This document shows, piece by piece, positions 47,150 to 56,427 of a stretch of 64,000 nt of DNA. The stretch comes from Rhizobiaceae bacterium (GTDB taxonomy: Bacteria; Pseudomonadota; Alphaproteobacteria; Rhizobiales; Rhizobiaceae). The notes under the pieces were generated by a model. The model searched no databases and was not told the DNA's origin. It saw only the letters and a list, made by a program, of their open reading frames with translations. Where the stretch lies: assembly GCA_023953835.1 (NCBI GenBank), contig JAMLJB010000001.1:248001-312000 (forward strand). The letters run 5' to 3'. Each line of letters begins with the position of its first letter. The stretch's first letter is position 1. Both the position numbers and the translations under genes were made by a program.

Positions 47150-47338
47150 TTAGAGGTGCGTGCTGTACTGTTCAGGATTTAGGGGCTTAGGCTTGAACGC
47201 CACCGTTGGCCGCGGCGCAAGCGCCGGACGACGGTTTGTTTTCCTGATTGCAGGTGACGAAACGGCTGTTTCTTCTTTCCTGTGGCGCCGCAGCCAAGCA
47301 GGCATGTATTCAGCGACAAAACGATCTGCGACCGACAT
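47150..47338 (-). CDS. Small basic hypothetical protein
   Basis: 62 residues from the ATG at 47338 (MSVADRFVAEYMPAWLRRHRKEE), ending in a Pro/Lys-rich tail (RRPALAPRPTVAFKPKPLN). GGGAGGA lies 8 bases before the start, a strong translation signal. A longer frame from 47416 exists but ignores that site. No recognisable domain; the first 20 residues could form an amphipathic helix. Likely a genuine small protein, but its role is unknown. Confidence 0.5.
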   Translation of the reverse strand: MSVADRFVAEYMPAWLRRHRKEETAVSSPAIRKTNRRPALAPRPTVAFKPKPLNPEQYSTHL

Positions 47339-47490
47339 CGACCTATCCTCCCGATAGACGCTCCCGATGCATCCTCTGAAAGGCGTATAATACGCCTCCA
47401 TAAGGCTATGCGCCATAGAGTTTGATACAGACCCTTTCTACCGCCATCACATTGCGGTGAAACGATGGCGTCCGTCTCAAGGTCCGGGCT

Positions 47491-47970
47491 TCAGCCGCGT
47501 TCTTTCAGCAAACGACCGCGTTCGCGCGACCAATCACGCTGTTTTTCGGTTTCCCGCTTGTCGTGCAGCTTCTTGCCCCGAGCGATCGCAAGCAGCAATT
47601 TGGCCCTGCCCCTGTCGTTGAAATAGATTTTCAGCGGCACCATGGTCATGCCTTCGCGCTCGACCGACTGCGCCAGCCGCGCGATTTCCCGCTTACTGAG
47701 CAGGAGCTTGCGATGCCGGCGCGGCTCATGGTTGAAGCGGTTTCCCTGAAGGTATTCAGGCAGGTAAGAGTTGATAAGCCAGATTTCGCCGTTCTCAAGC
47801 GAGGCGTAGGATTCCTGGATATTCGCGTGGCCGCCGCGCAGCGATTTGACCTCGGTTCCGGTCAGGACCAATCCGGCCTCAACTGTATCGAGTATTTCAT
47901 ATGAAAAGCGCGCCTTGCGGTTTTCCGCGGCGATCTTGTTGTTGGGGTCTGATTTCTTGCCCGGTGCCAT
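47491..47970 (-). CDS. smpB: SsrA-binding protein SmpB
   Basis: 159 residues. It binds tmRNA and positions it in stalled ribosomes for trans-translation. The oligonucleotide-binding barrel begins [34 protein letters not shown], followed by [21 protein letters not shown] and the basic C-terminal tail [23 protein letters not shown]. The tmRNA gene itself is not in the window. Located 22 bases after dapA in the same direction. Confidence 0.96.
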   Translation of the reverse strand: MAPGKKSDPNNKIAAENRKARFSYEILDTVEAGLVLTGTEVKSLRGGHANIQESYASLENGEIWLINSYLPEYLQGNRFNHEPRRHRKLLLSKREIARLAQSVEREGMTMVPLKIYFNDRGRAKLLLAIARGKKLHDKRETEKQRDWSRERGRLLKERG

Positions 47971-47992
47971 GCAGCTCAGATAGGCTTTCGGC

Positions 47993-48874
47993 CTAGTTGA
48001 TCAACCCGGCATGCTTCATCGCCGCGTCGATCTTTTCAGCCGTCGAGGCTTCAATAGTGACAAGCGGCGAGCGCACGACATTTTCGACCTTGCCGAGCCG
48101 GGACAGCGCGTATTTCGCACCCGTCACCCCCGCTTCGATAAAGATGGCCTTGTGCAAGGGCATGAGACGGTCCTGAAGTTCGATCGCCTTCCTGCCGTCG
48201 CCGTTCAACGTGGCTTCCTGAAATTCGGCGCATAGCCGGGGCGCGACATTGGACGTGACCGAGATGCAGCCGACGCCGCCATGCGCATTAAACCCGAGCG
48301 CGGAGGCGTCCTCTCCCGAAAGCTGGATGAAATCCTTGCCGCATGTCATGCGCTGCTCGGAAACGCGCTCGACCTTGCCGGTGGCGTCCTTGACCCCGAC
48401 GATGTTCTTGAAATCGCTCGCCAATCTTCCCATTGTCTCCGGCGTCATGTCGATTACCGAACGCGGCGGAATATTGTAGATGATGATCGGCAGCTTCGTT
48501 GCCTTCGCGACGGTCGCGAAATGCTCGTAGAGCCCGCGCTGCGTCGGCTTGTTGTAATAAGGCGTGACGACGAGCGCCGCATCCGCCCCGACCTCTTCCG
48601 CGAACTGCGCGAGCCCCACCGCTTCTGCTGTATTGTTCGACCCTGCGCCTGCGATGACCGGAACCCGGCCCTTTGCTACCTCCACGCAGGTCCTTACGAC
48701 CTCGCGGTGCTCGGCATGGGTGAGCGTCGGCGATTCTCCCGTCGTGCCGACCGGAACCAGACCGGCTGTTCCCTCGCTGATCTGCCAATCGACAAAAGCG
48801 CGAAACGCTTTCGCGTCGAATCCGCCATCCTTTTCGAAGGGCGTCACAAGCGCGGTAAGCGATCCTCTGAACAT
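47993..48874 (-). CDS. dapA: 4-hydroxy-tetrahydrodipicolinate synthase
   Basis: 293-residue TIM-barrel aldolase condensing pyruvate with aspartate semialdehyde in the lysine/diaminopimelate pathway. The carbonyl-binding GTTGESPTL (about 43-51) and the Schiff-base lysine in VGVKDATGK (about 158-166) are present, along with [17 protein letters not shown] (Tyr near 133). A frame continues 24 codons upstream over the slt promoter; Met at 48874 is the family start. It diverges from slt across about 143 bases. Confidence 0.95.
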   Translation of the reverse strand: MFRGSLTALVTPFEKDGGFDAKAFRAFVDWQISEGTAGLVPVGTTGESPTLTHAEHREVVRTCVEVAKGRVPVIAGAGSNNTAEAVGLAQFAEEVGADAALVVTPYYNKPTQRGLYEHFATVAKATKLPIIIYNIPPRSVIDMTPETMGRLASDFKNIVGVKDATGKVERVSEQRMTCGKDFIQLSGEDASALGFNAHGGVGCISVTSNVAPRLCAEFQEATLNGDGRKAIELQDRLMPLHKAIFIEAGVTGAKYALSRLGKVENVVRSPLVTIEASTAEKIDAAMKHAGLIN

Positions 48875-49017
48875 CTGTGGTCCAAGCTCCTCAAAATCAG
48901 CGAAAACGGTGCTGGAAGCGCCGCGCTGGCCTTCTAGCGGAAACAAGCCGCATACGCCACAGCTTTGACATAGCGCTCGGCGATTGTTTGGCGGCTTTTT
49001 ATTGGGAAAGGAAGCGG

Positions 49018-51105
49018 GTGGCTGCTCGCTGGCTTGGATATTTCGGTCTGATTGCCGCCGCTGCAGTCGCAGCAGGCGTTTTCACCACGCTTAGCATCGC
49101 GCCCGAGAAGGTCGTGTCCGGCGTCATCGATCCCTCGACCACAGGCGTTATTGCGCCGGCAACGCCGGTTCAGGATCGCCAGCCGAGACTTCAACCGATA
49201 AAGCCCGACCATCTGGAAGATTTAAGGAGGGGTCTTGCGGCGCTACGTTTCAAACGTAGCACCGAGGCGCTTTCGATCCGCGACGGCCTGCCCGCAAACT
49301 CGCTCGACCGGCACGTGCTTTCATGGGCAATCGCGCTTTATGGTGGCGACGGCATTGCAAGCGCGGAAATTGCCCGGACGGCGCGCGAGCTTTCGCGCTG
49401 GCCCGGCGCGGAGGATTTGCATCGCAGGCTCGAACGCTCGCTGATGGCGCAATCCGCCCCGCCTGAAGTGGTCCGCGAACTGCTGGATGGCCGGACGCCG
49501 ATCACGCCGGAGGGTGCCATCGCGCTGGCGAGGTCGCGGCTTGCCGACGGCGACCGTGCGGGCGTGCACGATGCGCTAGCGGCAATGTGGCGGTCCGAGA
49601 AGATGGATCCCCAGGTCGAAACCATCATTCTGAACGAGTTTTCAGACATTCTCACCGTGGTGGACCACCGCGTTCGCATGGAACGAATGCTCTATTCGGA
49701 AGATGTGCCAGCGGCCCGGCGGGTAGCGCCACTGGCTCATAGCGAGCCGCTTTTCGACGCATGGAGCGCGGTGCTCGACAACGCGCGTAGTTCCCGTGCG
49801 CTTCTCGATGCGGTGCCGGGCGAGTTGCGCTCGCCGGGCTATTCCTTCGCCAGAATCAAGGGGTTGCGCAAATCAGGGCGACTCGCCGAAGCGGCGGATT
49901 TAATGATGAAGGCGCCTACCGTTGCGGATGTACTCGTGGATCCTCACGCGTGGTGGATCGAGCGGCGTCTGCTTGCGCGAAACTTGTATGAATCGGGCAA
50001 AATTCGGCTTGCGTACCGGCTCGTGTCAAATCACGCCGCTGAAACGCCGACCGATCGCGCGGATGCGGAATTTACAGCGGGCTGGTATGCGCTGCGCGGC
50101 CTGAAGGACCCTTCGACCGCCGAACGCCATTTCGCCCGGATCAATGCATTTGCCGAAGGCGCGATTTCGCGTGCCCGTGCCTATTATTGGCTTGGCCGCG
50201 CAGCAGAAGACGCCGGCGATCCCGCTTCGATGCAGCATTATGCAGCTGCCGCAGGCTTCGGCACCACCTTCTATGGCCAGCTTGCCGCCGCGCGAATCGG
50301 CCGTCCCGCATTGAACCTGCCCTCCCCCGAACCCACCGAGCAGGACCGACGGCGCTTTGCGGCGCGTGAAGAGGCAAAAGCAATCGACCGGCTGATCTCG
50401 GCGGGCCAGCCACAATATGCGTCGCGATTGTATCTCGCGCTGGCAAGGCAGATGGAAAGCGCGGGCGAAATCGCGCTTCTGGCCGGAATGGCCGAGAACA
50501 GCGGCAACCATTTCATCGCCTTGAAGGTGGCAAAGGCGGCTGCGCAGCGTGGTCTTGACGTTGGGTCGCTGTCGCACCCGCTTGGCGTGATTCCAGACGA
50601 CGCCGACATAGCGGGCGCGGGTAAGGCGCTGGCCTATGCCATTGCGCGGCAGGAGAGCGAGTTCAATGTCGGAGCCGTGTCGGGTGCAGGTGCGCTCGGC
50701 CTGCTCCAGCTTATGCCGGGCACGGCTCAGGAGACTGCGAACAAGATCGGGCTTGCCTATTCGCCGCAGCGCCTGACTATCGACCCTGCATATAATGCAA
50801 CGCTCGGCGCGGCGATGCTGAACGAGCAACTCGGGCGGTTTGACGGCTCCTACATTCTCACATTCGCGGCGTATAATGCGGGGCCGCGCCGGGTGGCGCC
50901 ATGGATCGCGCGCTACGGCGATCCACGCGGCCAACCGGTGGACAAGGTCATCGACTGGATCGAAAGCATCCCGTTCACTGAGACCCGCGCATATGTCCAG
51001 CGCGTGATGGAGAACTACGAAGTCTACAAGATGCGCCTGTATGGCCGATTCGACATCGTTTCGGATCTTACAAAAGGCAGGATGGAGCCGATGCCGGCCA
51101 ATTGA
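49018..51105 (+). CDS. slt: Soluble lytic murein transglycosylase
   Basis: 695 residues. A signal anchor (about 5-25) and disordered linker are followed by the long helical U-domain (about 70-470) made of short repeated helices, and a C-terminal SLT catalytic domain (about 515-660). The catalytic Glu is in [29 protein letters not shown], and the [31 protein letters not shown] block is typical. It cleaves peptidoglycan with anhydro-muropeptide formation. The GTG at 49018 with AAGGAAG just upstream is the likely start, not the start of the longer open frame. Confidence 0.93.
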   Translation: MAARWLGYFGLIAAAAVAAGVFTTLSIAPEKVVSGVIDPSTTGVIAPATPVQDRQPRLQPIKPDHLEDLRRGLAALRFKRSTEALSIRDGLPANSLDRHVLSWAIALYGGDGIASAEIARTARELSRWPGAEDLHRRLERSLMAQSAPPEVVRELLDGRTPITPEGAIALARSRLADGDRAGVHDALAAMWRSEKMDPQVETIILNEFSDILTVVDHRVRMERMLYSEDVPAARRVAPLAHSEPLFDAWSAVLDNARSSRALLDAVPGELRSPGYSFARIKGLRKSGRLAEAADLMMKAPTVADVLVDPHAWWIERRLLARNLYESGKIRLAYRLVSNHAAETPTDRADAEFTAGWYALRGLKDPSTAERHFARINAFAEGAISRARAYYWLGRAAEDAGDPASMQHYAAAAGFGTTFYGQLAAARIGRPALNLPSPEPTEQDRRRFAAREEAKAIDRLISAGQPQYASRLYLALARQMESAGEIALLAGMAENSGNHFIALKVAKAAAQRGLDVGSLSHPLGVIPDDADIAGAGKALAYAIARQESEFNVGAVSGAGALGLLQLMPGTAQETANKIGLAYSPQRLTIDPAYNATLGAAMLNEQLGRFDGSYILTFAAYNAGPRRVAPWIARYGDPRGQPVDKVIDWIESIPFTETRAYVQRVMENYEVYKMRLYGRFDIVSDLTKGRMEPMPAN

Positions 51106-51145
51106 CCCTTCGCCGAGCGCGAAATAGCGTTCTGGAGCGCTCACG

Positions 51146-52039
51146 GTGGAACCTATGATCGACGATTCCGGCTTTTCAGACTTCCATTATTCCTCGGCAG
51201 ACGGCCTGCGGCTCCATGCACGGATCTATGGAAAAGCCGATCCACAGGCGATGCCGGTTGTGTGCCTGCCGGGCCTGACCCGAAATGCCAAGGATTTCCA
51301 TCAACTTGCGATGTATCTCTCAGAGTTCGCCGCAACGCGTCACAGAGTCATCAGCTTCGACTATCGCGGTCGCGGGCTGTCCGACTACGACCCCGACTGG
51401 AAGAAATATGACGTTGGCATCGAGGCCGGAGACATATTGACCGGCCTCGACGCACTGGGCATTCCATCGGCAGCGTTCATCGGCACCTCACGCGGGGGTT
51501 TGATCCTCCATATTCTGACCATGCTGCGTCCCGACATGCTGAAAGCCGTCGTTCTCAATGACATCGGTCCGGTTCTGGAGGTCGCAGGCCTCGCCCTCAT
51601 CAAATCCTATCTGGATGCCCCCGCGGCAAAACCGGCTTCATTTGAAGAAGCCGCCCGCATCCAGAAATCTGTTCATGGACTGGCCTTTCCAGCACTGGGT
51701 GACCGCGACTGGCTGGATATGGCGCACGCTGTCTATCGCGAGGTGGACGGTGAGATCCGGCCTGATTTCGACCCGGCACTCCTGCATGGGCTGGATTCAT
51801 TCGACCTGTCGCAGCCAATTCCGACGCTCTGGCCGCAATTCGACGCTATGTCGGCAATCCCTGTCATGGTGATCCGTGGAGAGAACTCGCTGTTGCTGTC
51901 GCCGCAAACGGTTGAAGAAATGCGGCAGCGGCACCCGATGCTGGAAGCCGTGACGGTTGCGGGACAGGGTCACGCTCCGTTTCTCCATACTGACGGGCTT
52001 GCCGAACGCATTTCCGCATTCATCGACGCGGCTCAATAG
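51146..52039 (+). CDS. Alpha/beta hydrolase
   Basis: 297 residues. The oxyanion region LPGLTRNAKDF (about 40-50), FDYRGRGLSDYD (about 71-82), the nucleophile elbow GTSRGG (Ser near 115), a late acid region in VIRGENSLLLS and the catalytic His in GQGHAPFLH are present. Substrate unknown; the lid is short. Begins with GTG at 51146 (GGAG 9 bases upstream), or ATG at 51155. A terminator follows. Confidence 0.88.
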   Translation: MEPMIDDSGFSDFHYSSADGLRLHARIYGKADPQAMPVVCLPGLTRNAKDFHQLAMYLSEFAATRHRVISFDYRGRGLSDYDPDWKKYDVGIEAGDILTGLDALGIPSAAFIGTSRGGLILHILTMLRPDMLKAVVLNDIGPVLEVAGLALIKSYLDAPAAKPASFEEAARIQKSVHGLAFPALGDRDWLDMAHAVYREVDGEIRPDFDPALLHGLDSFDLSQPIPTLWPQFDAMSAIPVMVIRGENSLLLSPQTVEEMRQRHPMLEAVTVAGQGHAPFLHTDGLAERISAFIDAAQ

Positions 52040-52077
52040 CGCCGCACTTTCCGATCGCGCCGTCTCGACGCGAAAAC

Positions 52078-52110
52078 AAAAAACCCGGCGGTTGCCCGCC
52101 GGGTTTTTCA
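52078..52110. terminator. Bidirectional terminator between the hydrolase and porin 1
   Basis: AACCCGGCGG and CCGCCGGGTT form a 10-bp stem with a 4-base loop, flanked by AAAAAA on the left and TTTTT on the right, so it can end transcripts from both converging genes. Confidence 0.88.
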
Positions 52111-52128
52111 GATCAGCTTGTCAGCCGA

Positions 52129-53304
52129 TTAGAAGTTGCGCTGGAAGCGCAGGAAGCCACCGAAGCCTTCCGTGCCCGGGCCATCATCGTCATACAGACC
52201 ATAGTCCGTATAGGTGAGTTCCGGGATGATGTGCAGGCCCTTGACGATTTCGTAGTCGACGTTGGCAGCAAGGCCCCAATCGCCGTCCACATCGAGCTCG
52301 TCATAGCCTTCAGCCCAGAAGCCGGAAAGGTTGAAGGTTGCCTTCTCAGAGAACTTGAAAGCGCCACCGGCCCACACGGCCCAGTTGCCGTTCCAGGGCT
52401 TGTAGTAGTTCTTGCCGAAGGTGGTGCCGCCGATTGCCGAACCGGAGAAGTCCGTTCCGAACGGCGTGGTGTCGTCGTCATAAGAACCGTAGCCGACCAT
52501 CGCGAAGAGCGAGAGCTGATCGTTTACGTTGACGTCTGCACGCAGCTTGGCAGCGAACTCTTCGTGGATGCTGTCGTAACCGACAACAGCCGCGATGCCA
52601 CCCCAGCCACCGGCATACTTCACGCCGCCAACAATGTGCGGAACGTAGCTGTCGATCTGGTAGTCGTCCTGATAGGCATAAGAACCACCCCAAGCGGAGC
52701 CGGATTCGTCATTGCCATATTCGAGCGACAGGATGGCCGAGAAACCATTACCAGCATCAAAGGTGTAGCTGATGAGGTTCGTATCGAACGGGCCGTAAGG
52801 CACGAGGTCGTCGGCGATGGTCGAGCCAGCGTAGGCATCGAACGTCGTGAACGCCGATTCATCCTTACCAACGCGGAAACCGCCGAGCTGGATCCAGGCG
52901 AAGTTCAGCGAGGTAGAGGTACCTTCGCCATCCGTGAAGTTCCAGCGGGTTTCAGTGTAGGTCGACAGAGTGCCGAGTTCGGTCTCTGTGCCGGTCCAGG
53001 TGCGCAGCGAGAAACGAGCACGTTTGTGATAGGTGTCGTTCTCAGTGCCGTCTTGGTGATCGATCACCGTGTGACCGCCGTAAGGGCCGTCGCCGATGCC
53101 GATGTCGTAACGCAGGTAACCGCCGATGCGCAGGCAGGTTTCGGTTCCCGGAATATAGAAGTAGCCCGTGCCGTACGTATCGCAGACGCGGACATATTCC
53201 ATCGGTTCCGGCTCGGCGACGACTTCAACAGCGTCGGCAGCACGAGCACCGGAAACTGCGACCAGAGCCGCAGCTGAGCCGAGAAGAAGGCTCTTGATGT
53301 TCAT
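52129..53304 (-). CDS. Outer-membrane porin, RopA/Omp2 family (porin 1)
   Basis: 391 residues. The signal peptide MNIKSLLLGSAAALVAVSGARA is followed by the mature start ADAVEVVAEPEPMEYVRVCDTYGTGYF. The paired cysteines of VCDTYG and GTETCLRIGG (about 47 and 63) are a hallmark of this porin family in Rhizobiales. Sixteen-strand barrel pattern with a terminal Phe (FLRFQRNF), the outer-membrane targeting residue. The open frame begins 6 codons further upstream, but Met at 53304 follows GGAGG. It is paralogous to the gene at 54010, and the two diverge around tRNA-Ser. Confidence 0.95.
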   Translation of the reverse strand: MNIKSLLLGSAAALVAVSGARAADAVEVVAEPEPMEYVRVCDTYGTGYFYIPGTETCLRIGGYLRYDIGIGDGPYGGHTVIDHQDGTENDTYHKRARFSLRTWTGTETELGTLSTYTETRWNFTDGEGTSTSLNFAWIQLGGFRVGKDESAFTTFDAYAGSTIADDLVPYGPFDTNLISYTFDAGNGFSAILSLEYGNDESGSAWGGSYAYQDDYQIDSYVPHIVGGVKYAGGWGGIAAVVGYDSIHEEFAAKLRADVNVNDQLSLFAMVGYGSYDDDTTPFGTDFSGSAIGGTTFGKNYYKPWNGNWAVWAGGAFKFSEKATFNLSGFWAEGYDELDVDGDWGLAANVDYEIVKGLHIIPELTYTDYGLYDDDGPGTEGFGGFLRFQRNF

Positions 53305-53321
53305 TTTCTGACCTCCAGTCA
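53276..53321 (-). repeat. 46-bp inverted repeat, left arm
   Basis: Perfectly identical (as reverse complement) to 53993-54038. It spans the ribosome-binding site, start codon and first 10 codons of porin 1. The following signal-peptide codons continue nearly identical, so the homologous tract is longer than 46 bp. Confidence 0.9.
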
Positions 53322-53756
53322 AAAGTTAAATATCGGGTCTGGGTCTTATCTTGGCTGAAGGACAGCGTTCCCTGCCCCATCCCCACTTTTGAAAAAGACG
53401 CGTGAACGCCCCTTCTTCGTTGTTGAGATTTACCGAACCGGGCAGGCAGTTCAACAGCCGTCATACGTTTATCAGCAGGCTTCTCCATCCTTCACTGGGT
53501 GCTGTTGCACAAAGGACACGTTTTCGAGAGGTGCATTCATAATCGGGTAACCAATTCACCTTCGCAATCGTCGTAAATCCGGTCTATCCGCCTTTACAAT
53601 CAGGAAAAATGCGGGATTTCGGCCAGCAAACCAAGGATATGCGCCCGCTGGGACTGGCTTGCTGGCGGACTCAGTACCGAAATTCCGGTGATTCGACGTA
53701 TCCCGAGCATTAGCATGTTGATTGTCGCATCCGATTTCTTTATCCAGCCCCGCACC
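53322..53756. other. Porin 1 upstream region
   Basis: About 435 bases before the tRNA gene. No coding frame is convincing. It must hold the porin 1 promoter and 5' leader and the tRNA promoter. No clear operator was identified. Confidence 0.5.
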
Positions 53757-53847
53757 GGAGAGGTGGCCGAGTGGTCGAAGGCGCTCCCCTGCTAAGGGAG
53801 TAGAGGTCAAAAGCTTCTCGTGGGTTCGAATCCCATCCTCTCCGCCA
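53757..53847 (+). tRNA. tRNA-Ser (anticodon GCU)
   Basis: Ninety-one bases folding as a class II tRNA: acceptor GGAGAGG pairing with CCTCTCC, anticodon stem CTCCC/GGGAG with the loop CTGCTAA (anticodon GCT at 53791-53793), a long variable arm, the T-loop GGTTCGAATCC and an encoded CCA at the 3' end. It reads AGU/AGC codons. It sits between two diverging porin genes and 1.5 kb from a tyrosine recombinase gene. Confidence 0.96.
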
Positions 53848-53992
53848 GGCATTTGTCTTTGCCCAACGCCGAAATCCATCGAATCAGCAGAAATCTTCAA
53901 GAACTCGCGGGTTTGAGCGACACGACTCACACCGTATCGCGCATTGCGCGCCGATTCGTCGTGCCGTGAATGCCGGGACCTCCTTTCGATTC

Positions 53993-54038
53993 TGACTGGA
54001 GGTCAGAAAATGAACATCAAGAGCCTTCTTCTCGGCTC
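53993..54038 (+). repeat. 46-bp inverted repeat, right arm
   Basis: Reverse complement of 53276-53321, covering the ribosome-binding site, start and first codons of porin 2. Within it CTGAC-TGGAG-GTCAG is a 5-bp stem that places the Shine-Dalgarno bases in a loop. Confidence 0.9.
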
Positions 54039-55134
54039 CGCTGCGGCACTGGTCGCAGTTTCCGGCGCTCGCGCCGCAGACGCTGTGAGCGTCGCCGCCG
54101 AACCTGAACCCGCTGAATATGTCCGCGTCTGCGACACCTATGGTTCCGGCTATTTTTACGTTCCGGGCACCGAGACCTGCCTGCGCATCGGCGGCTATGT
54201 GCGCTTCGACGTACGTGGCGGTGACGGCCCTTACGGCGCCATCTCCACCACCGACAAGACAGACGGAAGCTCGAGCGACGTGTATTCCCACAATGCACGT
54301 CTTTCGCTCCGGACTTGGACCGGCACCGAAACCGAGCTTGGCACTCTGTCGACTTTCACCGAAACCCGTTTCAACTACAAAGCCGGCAAGGGCAACGAAG
54401 ACGGCCTAACCTTGAACTTCGCCTGGGCCCAGCTCGGCGGCTTCCGCGTTGGCAAGGACGAATCGGCGTTCATTACGTTTGATGACTATGCCGGTGCCGT
54501 CATCGCTGACGATTTGGTGCCCTATGGTCCTTTCGACACCAACCTCGTCAGCTACACCTTCGAAGCAGGCAATGGCATTTCTGCCATCCTGGCATTTGAA
54601 ACGGGTGAAGCCGGCACCGAATATGAAATCGACAGCTATGTTCCGCACATTGTGGGCGGTGCAAAATATTCCGGTGGCTGGGGTTCGGTTTCTGCAGTCG
54701 CCGCCTACGACAGCGTTTATGAGAATTGGGCTGGCAAAGTTCGCGCCGATGTCGACGTAAACGAACAGCTCTCACTCTTCATCATGGGTGGTTATGGTTC
54801 GGACGACGTCAAGGGCACGGCTGTTGCAGGCGTCGACGCCGATGGCGAAGCCTATGGCTACAACAACTACAAGCCTTGGGGTGGCAAATGGGCCATCTGG
54901 GGTGGCGGCACCTACAAGCTGAACGAAAAAGCGAAGATCAACGTTCAGGCTTCCTACGCGGAAGGCTATTCGAAAGACGGTGATCTCGGCGTTGCAGCCA
55001 ATGTCGACTACGAGCTGGTGAAGGGCTTCCACATCATTCCGGAACTCACCTACACCGACTACGGCGCGATTGATGCGAAGGGCCCCGGCGACGAAGGCTT
55101 CGGCGGCATGGTCCGTTTCCAGCGCAATTTCTAA
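54010..55134 (+). CDS. Outer-membrane porin, RopA/Omp2 family (porin 2)
   Basis: 374 residues. The signal peptide is identical to that of porin 1. The mature protein begins ADAVSVAAEPEPAEYVRVCDTYGSGYF, with the same cysteine pair and the same final RFQRNF. Differences concentrate in loop segments: it lacks about 17 residues relative to porin 1, mostly in external-loop regions. Paralogous porins in this family differ in pore size or selectivity. The start at 54010 follows GGAGGTCAG. It is separated from tRNA-Ser by 162 bases. Confidence 0.95.
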   Translation: MNIKSLLLGSAAALVAVSGARAADAVSVAAEPEPAEYVRVCDTYGSGYFYVPGTETCLRIGGYVRFDVRGGDGPYGAISTTDKTDGSSSDVYSHNARLSLRTWTGTETELGTLSTFTETRFNYKAGKGNEDGLTLNFAWAQLGGFRVGKDESAFITFDDYAGAVIADDLVPYGPFDTNLVSYTFEAGNGISAILAFETGEAGTEYEIDSYVPHIVGGAKYSGGWGSVSAVAAYDSVYENWAGKVRADVDVNEQLSLFIMGGYGSDDVKGTAVAGVDADGEAYGYNNYKPWGGKWAIWGGGTYKLNEKAKINVQASYAEGYSKDGDLGVAANVDYELVKGFHIIPELTYTDYGAIDAKGPGDEGFGGMVRFQRNF

Positions 55135-55172
55135 GCTGAAAATGGCTGTTCTCTCGAATAGCTGATCCAACG

Positions 55173-55209
55173 GAAGGCCCGGCGATTGCGTCGGGCCTTC
55201 TGTCGTTTT
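55173..55209 (+). terminator. Rho-independent terminator of porin 2
   Basis: GAAGGCCCG and CGGGCCTTC form a perfect 9-bp stem (loop about 10 bases with further pairing) followed by TGTCGTTTTC, 38 bases after the porin 2 stop. Confidence 0.8.
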
Positions 55210-55339
55210 CACATCCGCTAGGACGCAAAGGAGAGTGTCGGAGCAGGAAATATCGAACCGTACCTGCGCTTGTCCAACTGCCGCATTTGAAACCACAGGT
55301 CATAGAAACTGCACGGAGCGGGACTTAATCCGTCCTTAC

Positions 55340-56308
55340 ATGAAGCAATCCGTTTCCCAGCATGACTATTGGATAGGCGCAACCGCCGCCGAAAAGGTGG
55401 CGTACAAGCTGCGCTACGCCCATGGTCAGATCCGCGAAGTGGAGCAGTTTTCGGTCGCCGAGTTGTTCGACCGCTACAAGGACCTGCTTTGGTCTGACGG
55501 CAGGCACAAATACAATGTCTCCTCCTTTATTGGCGAGATAAACGAGATATTGCTGGGCAAACGCTTCAGTACTTTCGATCAAGAGACGGTGGACAGTCTA
55601 ATCATTGCTTTGCGCCAACGCGGCAACAGCAACGCGACCATCAATCGAAAGATGGCCGCCTTGAGCAAGTTGCTCCGTAAGGCCAGTAAAATGGGCAATA
55701 TCCACAATCTCCCGGAATTCCGGCGCCAGAAAGAAGGTGCGGGCCGCATTCGGTTCCTCGATTTCGAGGAAGAGGACCGTCTCTTCTCGGCAATTCGCGC
55801 CCGCAGCGAGGATGCTTACCGGCTTTCCATTTTCCTCGTTGATTCGGGCTGCCGCCTGGGCGAGGCCATCGGCCTGATCTGGAACGACATTCAGGACCAT
55901 CGTGTGACGTTCTGGATTACCAAGTCCGGTCGAAGCCGTACCGTGCCGCTCACCGAGCGCGCCGTTCAGTCCATCGTGCTGCCGGCACCGGCTGATCCAA
56001 GTCATCGCCGCCCTCGCGGCCCCTTCGCCATGCTGGACCAAGCGCGCTTTCGCGCCCTCTGGAATGACGCCAAACTGGAAGTAGGCCTCGGCAGCGACGA
56101 CCAGGTGGTGCCTCATGTCCTGCGCCATACTTGTGCATCACGTCTCGTGCAAGGTGGCATCGACATACGTCGTGTCCAGATGTGGCTCGGTCATCAGACA
56201 CTCCAGATGACAATGCGCTACGCACACCTTGCCACCACAGATCTGGATCGTTGCGTCGCGGTGCTCGAGCGCCAGAATCTCGGGCCGCATCTCGCCCCGG
56301 CAGCGTGA
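55340..56308 (+). CDS. Tyrosine recombinase / site-specific integrase
   Basis: 322 residues. The N-terminal SAM-like core-binding domain is at about 25-120 (FSVAELFDRYKDLLW, RQRGNSNATINRKMAALSKLLRKA). The catalytic domain (about 135-315) has the Arg in SGCRLGEAIGL, a basic Lys in TKSGRSRTVPL, the His-x2-Arg pair in PHVLRHTCASRL, the His in MWLGHQTL and the nucleophile Tyr in MTMRYAHL. All are intact, so it should be active. No phage or transposon genes surround it. The frame opens at 55235; ATG 55340 is the likely start. Confidence 0.9.
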   Translation: MKQSVSQHDYWIGATAAEKVAYKLRYAHGQIREVEQFSVAELFDRYKDLLWSDGRHKYNVSSFIGEINEILLGKRFSTFDQETVDSLIIALRQRGNSNATINRKMAALSKLLRKASKMGNIHNLPEFRRQKEGAGRIRFLDFEEEDRLFSAIRARSEDAYRLSIFLVDSGCRLGEAIGLIWNDIQDHRVTFWITKSGRSRTVPLTERAVQSIVLPAPADPSHRRPRGPFAMLDQARFRALWNDAKLEVGLGSDDQVVPHVLRHTCASRLVQGGIDIRRVQMWLGHQTLQMTMRYAHLATTDLDRCVAVLERQNLGPHLAPAA

Positions 56309-56427
56309 ACTATGGACGATTCGCTCAAGCGACCCGTGGCTGTACCGGCATATGTCGGCGTCGAAGCTTTCTTGCACGGCTAACTTGGTGTAACGGCACA
56401 CAAAGTTTCCCGCACTGCGATGGTTCG

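Noticed and set aside
50026..51144. 372-residue minus-strand frame antisense to slt
   Set aside because: Opposite the conserved SLT domain; no recognisable features.
52231..53277. 348-residue plus-strand frame antisense to porin 1
   Set aside because: Shadow frame; porin 1 has signal peptide, cysteine pair and terminal Phe.
53848..56308. Genomic island integrated at tRNA-Ser
   Set aside because: The tRNA 3' end is not repeated within the window downstream of the integrase, and the only genes between are a porin and the integrase; an element boundary cannot be shown.
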